Source: a virus. Taken from it: a stretch of 20,115 bases of DNA. The translations under genes were made by a program, and so were the position numbers. The notes beneath the pieces are model-generated. The model did no database searches and was not told the DNA's origin. It saw only the letters and a program-made list of their open reading frames with translations. Position 1 is the first letter of the stretch, and each line of letters opens with the position of its first letter. The DNA is taken from positions 1 through 20,115 of the IMG/VR virus record IMGVR_UViG_3300042691_019367; one strand, given 5' to 3'. Shown here piece after piece: positions 12,280 to 19,373 of this stretch.

Positions 12280-12978
12280 ATGTTTAGTCTATTTGGTAGA
12301 CACGGAAGAAGAAAAAGAAATGTTCCAAATTTATCTGGAAAATCTAGGTCTCAAGCTAAAAACGATTTAAATTCTTTAGGGTTAAATTATACAGAATCAT
12401 ATATAGATACTGCAAATATTAATCTTGATAATTTAATTCAAAGTCAAGGAGTTTCAGAAAACTCAGTTTCTTTATTGGGAGATACTGTTCCTTTTGTCTA
12501 TTATAGATATGTAGCGCCTCCATTCTTCCCGCCGTTCTTCCCACCGTTCTTCCCATTCTTCCCGTTCTTCCCACCGTTCTTCCCGCCGTACTTCCCATTC
12601 TTCCCGCCGTTCTTCCCACCTTACTTTGCACCGTTCTTCCCGCCATTCTTCCCACCATCATTCCCATTCTTCCCACCATTCTTCCCACCATCATTCCCAT
12701 TCTTCCCGCCATTCTTCCCACCATCATTCCCATTCTTCCCGCCATTCTTCCCACCATCATTCCAATCTTTTAGTTGTGGAAATTGCGAGCCATATCAAGT
12801 TATTATTCCTACATGTAATGGCGAGGACTCATATCAAGGAATTTATGAGGGAACCAGGAAACTTTGTTCAGATGGAACATATCAAATATGTTCCTCTCCT
12901 ACATTTATAGGATTTGGGTCATGCATAACTTCAGATGTCAGATCTTGCGGAGGCGGAGGAGGAAACTACCCTTGCTAG
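12280..12978 (+). CDS. PASTA-like protein with Phe-Phe-Pro-Pro tract and Cys-rich tail (232 aa)
   Basis: Three regions follow a basic N-terminus (RHGRRKR). Residues about 15-78 look like one PASTA domain: VPNLSGKSRSQAKNDLNSLGLNY, then SQGVSENSVSLLGDTV. Residues 80-161 are almost only Phe and Pro, (FFPP)n with Ser, Tyr or Ala inserted, the last part as a ten-residue unit SFPFFPPFFP. Residues 162-232 hold eight Cys (166, 169, 179, 196, 204, 215, 223, 232) and a Gly run, suggesting a disulfide-bonded cap. The start is 1 base after the collagen-fibre stop. PASTA domains bind peptidoglycan fragments in other proteins; a cell-wall-contacting surface protein is inference. Phe codons in the tract are nearly all TTC, unlike neighbouring genes. 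Confidence 0.7.
   Translation: MFSLFGRHGRRKRNVPNLSGKSRSQAKNDLNSLGLNYTESYIDTANINLDNLIQSQGVSENSVSLLGDTVPFVYYRYVAPPFFPPFFPPFFPFFPFFPPFFPPYFPFFPPFFPPYFAPFFPPFFPPSFPFFPPFFPPSFPFFPPFFPPSFPFFPPFFPPSFQSFSCGNCEPYQVIIPTCNGEDSYQGIYEGTRKLCSDGTYQICSSPTFIGFGSCITSDVRSCGGGGGNYPC
12517..12762 (+). repeat. 12-bp/30-bp tandem repeat encoding FFPP
   Basis: Unit TTCTTCCCACCA (with G variants) repeats imperfectly. From about 12655 it becomes a 30-bp unit containing CCATCATTCCCATTCTTCCC. The related array at 19977-20115 shares the same 12-bp words. No stop occurs in several other frames, which explains the spurious long ORFs there. Confidence 0.9.
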
Positions 12979-12991
12979 ACATATTACAGAA

Positions 12992-13006
12992 TGATATAAT
13001 TTAATT
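12992..13006 (+). promoter_or_regulatory. leaderless promoter of the second zinc-ribbon gene
   Basis: TGA then TATAAT at 12995-13000, six bases, ATG at 13007. No Shine-Dalgarno. Confidence 0.65.
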
Positions 13007-13294
13007 ATGGAAAACAGTATAGATCTATCTGAGTATTTTTTAGAGCCTAAAAAGCCTGATGAAATAGAAAAAGATTTAGAGGCTTTAAATTTATCTAATA
13101 ATTACGGTATGCCCTGGCATAAAGTTGACCCATCAGTTTCTACATCTTCAGAAGAAGAGTCGTCACAAAGATTTAATACATGCCTTTCTTGCCCTGAATT
13201 AATAAAAGAAACATCTACCTGTAAGCAATGTGGATGCTTTATGTTTTTAAAAACTAAATTAAAAGATGCAAAATGTCCACTTAATAAGTGGTAA
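13007..13294 (+). CDS. Cys-rich zinc-ribbon protein (95 aa), paralogue 2
   Basis: The C-terminal 40 residues are a clear paralogue of the 63-residue protein encoded at 1757. Cys59, 62, 72, 75, 77 and 90 have the same spacing, and it ends CPLNKW. The N-terminal 55 residues are different: an acidic segment (PKKPDEIEKDLEALNLSNN), a PWHKVDPS motif that echoes PWDLFNPN of the paralogue, and a Ser/Glu-rich linker. It is inserted among fibre genes with its own leaderless promoter. It may be a virion component or an independent regulatory cassette; function unknown. Confidence 0.8.
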   Translation: MENSIDLSEYFLEPKKPDEIEKDLEALNLSNNYGMPWHKVDPSVSTSSEEESSQRFNTCLSCPELIKETSTCKQCGCFMFLKTKLKDAKCPLNKW

Positions 13295-13309
13295 TAATAT
13301 ATTTAGAGG

Positions 13310-13321
13310 TATAATTAGAAG
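13310..13321 (+). promoter_or_regulatory. leaderless promoter of the 109-aa gene
   Basis: TATAAT at 13310-13315, six bases (TAGAAG), ATG at 13322. No TGn extension and no clear -35. Confidence 0.5.
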
Positions 13322-13651
13322 ATGCCCACAATTTTTCCTTTAAATCCAACACTTAACCAAAAGCATACAAGTGGCAATGTTTCATGGAAATGGAACGGGC
13401 AAGTTTGGGAGCTGTCTATGGACAAACAGCCTGCTCCATTTTACATGCATACCCATAGCTATGACGGAGACGTTCATACTATAGATATACAAGAAACAAT
13501 TAATTTTACATATGATATCAACAACATTGAGTCTGTAGATGAAACAATTCCTGTTATAATTGGACTTGATGGCGGTGATCCAGATTCAGTATATAGCGAT
13601 CCAAGTTTTGCAAACTTGACGTTGCTAGACGGAGGCCAAGTTGGCAACTAA
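13322..13651 (+). CDS. small virion/fibre-associated protein (109 aa)
   Basis: The N-terminal FPLNPTLNQKHTSGNVSWKWNGQVWEL (about 5-31) is a fibre-associated module common in phages (NPT-x-NQ followed by W-x-WNG-x-x-W). The rest is acidic and beta-rich (HSYDGDVHTIDIQETINFTYDINNI), ending GGDPDSVYSDPSF. The last codons carry the GGAGG ribosome site for the next gene, whose start overlaps by 11 bases. It is probably structural; the exact role is unknown. Confidence 0.65.
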   Translation: MPTIFPLNPTLNQKHTSGNVSWKWNGQVWELSMDKQPAPFYMHTHSYDGDVHTIDIQETINFTYDINNIESVDETIPVIIGLDGGDPDSVYSDPSFANLTLLDGGQVGN

Positions 13652-14192
13652 TTTTCCAGCAAGTTTAGATAATTTAAATAATCCACAAGGCACAGACAGC
13701 ATGGCAGGCCATGCCGCTTTGCATGGAAATGTAAACGATGCGTTAGAAGCATTACAAGCTAAAGTTGGAGTAGATGGCTCAAATGTAACTACATCTTTAG
13801 ACTATAAAATATCATCTTTAGAGTCACAACTTTTTGATTTAGACAATCAATCAGATGCGACTTTAGAATTATTAGGGCTGGAAGGCAATAACGATTTAAC
13901 TATAACTGGAATAGAAAACAAAACAGCTATAGATAATTGGTCTGCTAGCCTTTATAGAACAATTAAATACAGCTTACAAATAACAAAAGGTAGTGAATAT
14001 GTTTCATCTGACTACCTGCTATTGAATGATGGAACTGATATTAATGTATCAGAATCCAACATCATATCAAATACTTCAAATAGTTTAGCTGACATCACAT
14101 TTGAAGTAAATTCAGGTATAATTAGTTTATGCGTGACCCCCACAACTTCGGCTGTTACAGCCAGATTTGTGCGGACTGCGCTTAAGGCTTAA
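13641..14192 (+). CDS. fibre/virion structural protein (183 aa)
   Basis: The N-terminus (ATNFPASLDNLNNPQGTDS, then AGHAALHGNVNDALEALQAKVGVDGS) is a module I recognise from many phage tail-fibre or capsid-decoration genes: a short strand, a conserved HxxxHxxxNDAxEALExKVG helix. A coiled-coil-like stretch follows (about 55-80) and then a beta-rich C-terminus (SGIISLCVTPTTSAVTARFVRTALKA). The start is TTG at 13641. GGAGG lies 5 bases upstream inside the previous gene, and no ATG fits the conserved N-terminus, so TTG is well supported. Confidence 0.7.
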   Translation: MATNFPASLDNLNNPQGTDSMAGHAALHGNVNDALEALQAKVGVDGSNVTTSLDYKISSLESQLFDLDNQSDATLELLGLEGNNDLTITGIENKTAIDNWSASLYRTIKYSLQITKGSEYVSSDYLLLNDGTDINVSESNIISNTSNSLADITFEVNSGIISLCVTPTTSAVTARFVRTALKA

Positions 14193-14209
14193 ATAAGGGG
14201 GTTGTCAGA

Positions 14210-15820
14210 GTGGCAACAGTAAATAAAAATTTTAGAGTAAAAAATGGCCTGGTAGTTGAAGGAAGTAGCGCTACCGTAGGCGGTTTTGATATATTAACAA
14301 AGAAGACCGATGATCAAAATTATATTATCGATCTTATTGGCGGTACCGCAACCTCCGCAAATGAAGCTAACAAGGTTGTTAAGCGTGACGGTTCTGGTAA
14401 TTTTTCAGCTGGAACAATTACAGCAAATCTAACTGGTAACGTAACAGGTACAGTTTCAGATATTTCAAATCATGATACTGGTGATTTAGCAGAAGGTACA
14501 AATCAATATTTTACGGATGCTCGTGCTAAAACTTCTGCAGCAGATTTATTAACAAATGCTAACTTAACAAATATTACAATTACTGGCACTGGTGCTGGTC
14601 TTACAATTACTGCTGAAAACGGAGTAGCAGATTCTGATACTGATGATTTAGCAGAGGGAACATCTAATTTATACTTTACTGACACAAGAGCTCGTCAAGC
14701 AGTTTCTGGCGGAACAGGAATTAGCTATGACAACTCAACAGGTGTAATTTCTGTAGATAATACAATTGCTACAAAAACCTACGCCGATAATGCAGTAAGT
14801 ACAGTAGTAGATGCTTTAGATTCAGATGACATTGAAGAAGGTTCATCTAATTTATACTTTACAAATGGTCGTGCAAGAAATGCAGTATCTGCAGGAACTG
14901 GAATAACATATAATGCCGCAGACGGAATTATTAATGTATCTGCAAATACATATGATGCATATGGCGCAGCATCTACAGCTGAAGGAAACGCTGCTTCTTA
15001 TACAGATAGCGCAATAAATGCCTTAGACACAGATGATATTGAAGAGGGTGCATCCAATCTTTACTATACAGATACTCGTGCTCGTGGATCAGTAAATGCT
15101 GGTAATGGTTTATCATACAATTCAGGAACTGGTGAATTCTCAATTGATACAACAGTTACTGCTGATAAGACATGGGTTAGCAGCCAAATTTCAGCTCTTG
15201 TAGATGGTGCCCCAGCACTTCTTGATACATTAAATGAAATTGCAGCAGCAATTAATGATGATGCAAATTACTTTACTACAGTAGCAAACAGCATTGCAAC
15301 TAAGCTAGCAACAGCTGGCGGAACAATGACTGGCGCTCTGGTACTACATGCAGATCCAGTAAATGCTCTTGAGGCAGCTACAAAGCAGTATGTAGATCAA
15401 GCAGAATCTGATGCAGTTGCTTCAGCAAATTCTTATACAGACGGAGCAATACTTGCTGGTAATGCAGTAGCAGAACCAGTATATGCAGCAATTGACTTTA
15501 ATGGTGTTGCTAAAAATGTTGCAGCCACAGTCTCTGTACCTACAGCTAGTACAGTAACTGCTTATCAATGGAACCATACAGCTTATAAGAGCGGTAAATT
15601 CACCGTTAAAATTGCAAATGGTACCCACACAGAGTTATCTGAAATACTTGTAACTTCAGATACAAGCAATAATGTTCATATGACAGAATATGGAGTTGTT
15701 GGAACAAACGGATCTTTGTCAACAATTACAGCAGATCATGATGGAACTCATTTTAGAATTAGAGTAACAACTCTAAATAACAACAGCACTGTAACAATTG
15801 CTGGAACATTAATAGCATAA
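14210..15820 (+). CDS. modular tail fibre (536 aa)
   Basis: The N-terminal adaptor MATVNKNFRVKNGLVVEGSS (1-20) recurs in the short gene at 15888. The shaft contains four copies of a unit reading D-DLAEGTSNLYFTDTRAR followed by AVSGGTGISYDNSTGVISVD (about 95-310). The common fibre segment LVDGAPALLDTLNEIAAAINDDANYFTT (about 330-357) follows, then a MTGALVLHADPVNALEAATKQYVDQAE helix. The C-terminal about 125 residues form a different beta-rich tip, ending TVTIAGTLIA. The start is GTG at 14210 with AAGGGGG upstream. It is typical of long trimeric tail fibres; the receptor is unknown. Confidence 0.8.
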   Translation: MATVNKNFRVKNGLVVEGSSATVGGFDILTKKTDDQNYIIDLIGGTATSANEANKVVKRDGSGNFSAGTITANLTGNVTGTVSDISNHDTGDLAEGTNQYFTDARAKTSAADLLTNANLTNITITGTGAGLTITAENGVADSDTDDLAEGTSNLYFTDTRARQAVSGGTGISYDNSTGVISVDNTIATKTYADNAVSTVVDALDSDDIEEGSSNLYFTNGRARNAVSAGTGITYNAADGIINVSANTYDAYGAASTAEGNAASYTDSAINALDTDDIEEGASNLYYTDTRARGSVNAGNGLSYNSGTGEFSIDTTVTADKTWVSSQISALVDGAPALLDTLNEIAAAINDDANYFTTVANSIATKLATAGGTMTGALVLHADPVNALEAATKQYVDQAESDAVASANSYTDGAILAGNAVAEPVYAAIDFNGVAKNVAATVSVPTASTVTAYQWNHTAYKSGKFTVKIANGTHTELSEILVTSDTSNNVHMTEYGVVGTNGSLSTITADHDGTHFRIRVTTLNNNSTVTIAGTLIA

Positions 15821-15838
15821 CAACTAAATAATTAAATT

Positions 15839-15878
15839 GGTGGGGGACACAAAATCCCCCACCTAAAATTCGGGGGAT
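15839..15878 (+). promoter_or_regulatory. mutually exclusive hairpins masking a ribosome site
   Basis: Hairpin A pairs GGTGGGGGA (15839-15847) with TCCCCCACC (15855-15863), 9 bp with a 7-base loop. The middle strand can instead pair as ATCCCCC (15854-15860) with GGGGGAT (15872-15878), which is the Shine-Dalgarno of the gene at 15888. Hairpin A frees the ribosome site and hairpin B hides it. Hairpin A may also act as a terminator for the 536-residue fibre gene. Confidence 0.55.
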
Positions 15879-15887
15879 ATTGAACTC

Positions 15888-16208
15888 GTGGCAACAACAA
15901 ATAGAGATTTTAAGGTTAAGAATAATCTAGTAGTCCAGTCTGGACAGGTTACACTAGGTTCAGTACCCCTAGTATTTAATACAGATAATAATAAATTAAG
16001 AATTCAGGTTAATGGTCAATGGATTGATATATCAGACTCAAATGATATAGGATTCAATGATATTGGCTTGGTTATTGATTATAATGGTTCACCAATATAT
16101 TCAGTTGGTGGAGACGGGGTAGTGACTGAGGCTACAAAATATGCCGATGGCGGTTCCCCAAGCAGTACATCATTTGCTCTTACGTTTGATTCAGGAGTCA
16201 TTTCCTAG
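15888..16208 (+). CDS. short fibre-like protein with adaptor N-terminus (106 aa)
   Basis: The N-terminal MATTNRDFKVKNNLVVQSGQVTLGS is a diverged copy of the adaptor of the 536-residue fibre, and FNTDNNKLRIQVNGQWIDI (about 30-48) is a common fibre-adaptor segment. Instead of a long shaft the protein stops after a short beta-rich stretch (YNGSPIYSVGGDGVV, SFALTFDSGVIS). It could be a genuine short tail spike/plug or the remnant of a fibre that lost its shaft. The start is GTG with GGGGGAT about 10 bases upstream, in a potential RNA switch. Confidence 0.7.
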   Translation: MATTNRDFKVKNNLVVQSGQVTLGSVPLVFNTDNNKLRIQVNGQWIDISDSNDIGFNDIGLVIDYNGSPIYSVGGDGVVTEATKYADGGSPSSTSFALTFDSGVIS

Positions 16209-16221
16209 TAAAATAAGCAAG

Positions 16222-16237
16222 TGGTATAATTCTAATA
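16222..16237 (+). promoter_or_regulatory. extended -10 promoter before the 1030-aa fibre
   Basis: TGG then TATAAT at 16225-16230, predicted start near 16237, giving an 18-base leader with an AGGGG ribosome site before the ATG at 16255. Confidence 0.55.
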
Positions 16238-16254
16238 TAGGGGTATAAAATAAA

Positions 16255-19200
16255 ATGGCAACAGTAAGAATTCAACTTAGACGAGGCGAGTACCAAGATT
16301 GGTATGACGCAAATCCACAATTAGCAGCAGGCGAACTTGCTATTGAAACAGACACAAATAGAATTAAGATTGGTGATGGCTCAACTAACTGGAGAGATCT
16401 AGATTATGCTATCGTCAATAATGATGGTACACCATTAACTACAGATGATTATGGCCAGCCAGACGGAGTGCCACAATTAGATGCCAGCGGCTACATTAAA
16501 GCTCAGAACTTGCCGCCACTTGCAAAAATTACAGTTCATTCTGTTGCAGACCAAGCAGCTCGTCTTGCCCTTACTGTTGAACCAGGCGATATTGCAATTC
16601 AGTCAGACAATGGAACATCATATGTGCTTCAATCAGCCCCTGCAAGCACAAATGCAAACTGGAAAGAGCTAACAGCAACTCAAGCAATTAATGACGCAGT
16701 AAATGCGGCAGTAACTGCTATGCTAGATGGAGCACCAGGTGCATTAAATACCTTAAATGAATTAGCAGCAGCAATTGGAGATGATCCTACGTTCTTTACA
16801 ACTGTTGCAACAAATCTTTCAAATCACGAAAATGATTCAACTAACGTACACGGTATAGCAAATACAGCTGACCTTGCTACAAAAGCTTACGCAGATCAAG
16901 CAGAAGTAGATGCTAAGGCTTACACTGATGCTCGTGAGACAGCAATCACCACTGCTTATGAAGCTTACGCAGATCAGGCAGAAGGAGATGCTAAAGCTTA
17001 CACTGATACTCGTGAAACAGCAATTACCACCGCTTATGAAGCTTACGCAGATCAAGCAGAAGTAGATGCTAAGGCTTACACTGATGCTCGTGAGTCAGCA
17101 ATTACTACTGCATACGAAGCTTATGTTGCTGGTCGTGAAACAGCAATAACTAATGCTTATGAGGCTTACGCCGATCAGGCTGAGGTAGATGCTAAGGCAT
17201 ACGCTGACCAAAAGGTTGCAGATTTAGTAGATTCTTCACCAGCTGCATTAAATACTCTTAATGAGTTAGCAGCAGCCCTTGGAGACGACCCAAGTTTTGC
17301 GACTACTGTAAGCAGCAGCATTGGAACTAAGGTTTCTAAAGCTGGGGACACGATGACTGGAGCTTTAACACTAAGCGGCGATCCAGTAGGAGCTTTGCAT
17401 GCCACCAATAAAGCATATGTAGATAATTTAATAGAAGGATATGGAAATACTGCATCATCTAATTTAACTGGACACAATAACACTATTTATAATGTTCACG
17501 GAATAGCAGATACTTCTCTTCTTGCAACAAAAGCCTATGCAGATAATGTTGGCACAGTTGCAGCAACAGAATTAAGCAATCACAGCGCAGACACAACTAG
17601 CGTACATGGTATTTCAAATACTGCAGATTTGGCAACCAAGTCTTATGCAGATAATGCTGCATCAGCAGCTCAATCTGCTGCAGAAACAACTGCTGGAACA
17701 GCTTTAACATCACATGCTGATGATACAACCAGCATACATGGTATAACAAATACAGCAAATCTTGTGTATACAGATGATGCTCGTTTGTCTGATACCAGAA
17801 CTCCAACAGACAATACAGTTTCTACAGCAAAAATTGTTGATTTGGCTGTAACTACAGGAAAGATAAATGATTTATCTGTAACCAGCGATAAGCTTGCTGC
17901 AGGTTCTGTATCTACAGCAAAAATTGCAGACACTTCTGTAACAGTAGATAAACTTGCTGCAGATTCTGTAACTACTGTAAAAATTACAGATTTAAATGTT
18001 ACAACAGCTAAAATTGCAAATGATGCGGTAACATCTGATAAAATTGCAGACTCAGCAGTTGCTGCAGCACAATTAGCATCTTCGGCAGTAGAAACTGCTA
18101 AGATTAATGACTTGGCTGTAACAACTGAAAAAATTAATGACGGAGCAGTAACTTCTGCAAAGATTGCAAATGGAACAATTGTAAATGCTGATATTAATGC
18201 TTCAGCAGAAATTGAACAGTCTAAGATTGCCAACCTGGTATCAGATCTTGGATCCAAGGCTCCTTCTGCTGGCCCAACATTTACTGGTACGGTAACACTT
18301 CCTGGCACCACAGCAATTGGAAATGTCAGCTCAACAGAAATTGGATATCTAGATGGAGTGACTTCTGGAATTCAGACACAGATTGACACTAAGCTTGCAT
18401 CAGCAACAGCTGCTTCAACTTATGCACCAATCGCTTCTCCAACATTTACTGGTACGGTAGTACTTCCGTCCACAACATCTGTTGGAAATGTTAGCTCAAC
18501 TGAACTAGGATATTTAGATGGAGTAACCTCAGCAGTACAAACACAGATTAATGCTAAGGCTGATTCTTCTACTGTAACATCTCATACTTCAGCAACAACA
18601 TCAGTACATGGAATTTCTGATACATCACAATTAGCATATAAGAATGCTGCTAATCAAACATTTACTGGAAATCTAGAAGTTGACGGCAATATGACTGTTG
18701 ACGGAAATCTAACAGTAAATGGTACAACATTTAATGCAAGCTCAACATCTATTGTTATTGAAGATAACATGGTTCAGCTTGCTCATCAAAATGCGGCAAA
18801 TACTGTAGACCTTGGTCTTGTTGTAGCATATACAGACGGCACAGCAAAACACGCAGGTATTGTAAGAGACGTTTCTGATTCCAAGTGGAAGATTTTCAAG
18901 GATGTAGCAGATGAGCCAGCAACAACTGTAAATTTTGGACAAGGATCTCTAGACAATCTTGCAGTAAATAACGTTGAAGTTGCAGGCGTAGTATTTACTG
19001 ATGGAACTCAGACAAAACAAGGAGTTCCTTCACTTACTACAATTGGTACAACAATTTCAGCAGCATACAATTTGTCAACTGGAGGACTCTCACTAAGAGA
19101 TCAATTAATACCAGTATCTGGAACATATGTAATAACAGTACCAACAAATTCAACAACAGCCTACCCAGTAGGAACTTCAATTGATTTTTATCAATCTGCA

Positions 19201-19347
19201 GGAACAGGTGCAAGTTTTGCAGCCGCAGACGGTACAGTTTCAATTCTAGCTACACCAGGTTTAAAGTTAAGAACAACTTATTCATCGGCAACATTAACAA
19301 AAGTAGCAACAAATACTTGGTTGCTAGCTGGAGATTTGTCAGCCTAA
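16255..19347 (+). CDS. large modular tail fibre (1030 aa)
   Basis: The N-terminus IQLRRGEYQDWYDANPQLAA with FAMILY-type IKIGDGSTNWRDLDYA (5-52) resembles the Mtd-N/hyaluronidase-type fibre adaptor. In order follow a GDIAIQSDNGTSYVL segment; two copies of the LVDxxPxxLNTLNELAAAxGDDP module (about 157 and 322); a coiled-coil repeat YADQAEVDAKAYTDARETAI (about 211-310); short repeats AVTTGKINDLSVTSDKLAAGSV (about 525-640); a twin TFTGTVTLPGTTxxGNVSSTE block; an IEDNMVQLAHQNAANTVDLG module with WKIFKDVADEP; and a tip ending TPGLKLRTTYSSATLTKVATNTWLLAGDLSA that matches the collagen-like fibre. It is the longest protein here and probably the main receptor-binding fibre. Confidence 0.85.
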   Translation: MATVRIQLRRGEYQDWYDANPQLAAGELAIETDTNRIKIGDGSTNWRDLDYAIVNNDGTPLTTDDYGQPDGVPQLDASGYIKAQNLPPLAKITVHSVADQAARLALTVEPGDIAIQSDNGTSYVLQSAPASTNANWKELTATQAINDAVNAAVTAMLDGAPGALNTLNELAAAIGDDPTFFTTVATNLSNHENDSTNVHGIANTADLATKAYADQAEVDAKAYTDARETAITTAYEAYADQAEGDAKAYTDTRETAITTAYEAYADQAEVDAKAYTDARESAITTAYEAYVAGRETAITNAYEAYADQAEVDAKAYADQKVADLVDSSPAALNTLNELAAALGDDPSFATTVSSSIGTKVSKAGDTMTGALTLSGDPVGALHATNKAYVDNLIEGYGNTASSNLTGHNNTIYNVHGIADTSLLATKAYADNVGTVAATELSNHSADTTSVHGISNTADLATKSYADNAASAAQSAAETTAGTALTSHADDTTSIHGITNTANLVYTDDARLSDTRTPTDNTVSTAKIVDLAVTTGKINDLSVTSDKLAAGSVSTAKIADTSVTVDKLAADSVTTVKITDLNVTTAKIANDAVTSDKIADSAVAAAQLASSAVETAKINDLAVTTEKINDGAVTSAKIANGTIVNADINASAEIEQSKIANLVSDLGSKAPSAGPTFTGTVTLPGTTAIGNVSSTEIGYLDGVTSGIQTQIDTKLASATAASTYAPIASPTFTGTVVLPSTTSVGNVSSTELGYLDGVTSAVQTQINAKADSSTVTSHTSATTSVHGISDTSQLAYKNAANQTFTGNLEVDGNMTVDGNLTVNGTTFNASSTSIVIEDNMVQLAHQNAANTVDLGLVVAYTDGTAKHAGIVRDVSDSKWKIFKDVADEPATTVNFGQGSLDNLAVNNVEVAGVVFTDGTQTKQGVPSLTTIGTTISAAYNLSTGGLSLRDQLIPVSGTYVITVPTNSTTAYPVGTSIDFYQSAGTGASFAAADGTVSILATPGLKLRTTYSSATLTKVATNTWLLAGDLSA
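16885..17118 (+). repeat. three 78-bp tandem repeats in the large fibre gene
   Basis: Copies start at 16885, 16963 and 17041, each encoding 26 residues of the AYADQAEVDAKAYTDARETA type. A diverged fourth begins at 17119 and a partial copy restarts at 17164. High nucleotide identity points to recent duplication and possible length variation of a coiled-coil shaft. Confidence 0.85.
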
Positions 19348-19373
19348 TAGAATTAATATAAAAGGAGAAGAAG

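Noticed and set aside
12419-12760. Leftward Met/Gly/Arg-rich open frame opposite the FFPP repeat
   Set aside because: A reverse-strand shadow of a low-complexity repeat, with no promoter or ribosome site.
12626-12910. His/Ser-rich open frame inside the FFPP repeat
   Set aside because: The repeat has no stops in this frame, so an open frame is expected. There is no ribosome site, and the coding frame with PASTA and Cys-rich ends is far more convincing.
16241-16254. Leaderless start from TATAAA just before the 16255 ATG
   Set aside because: The spacing is 5 rather than 6 and the hexamer is imperfect. The TATAAT at 16225-16230 with an AGGGG-containing leader is a better explanation.
17670-18311. 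213-codon leftward open frame opposite the large fibre
   Set aside because: Composition (Ala, Val, Ser, Thr repeats) mirrors the repeats of the fibre on the other strand. No supporting signals.
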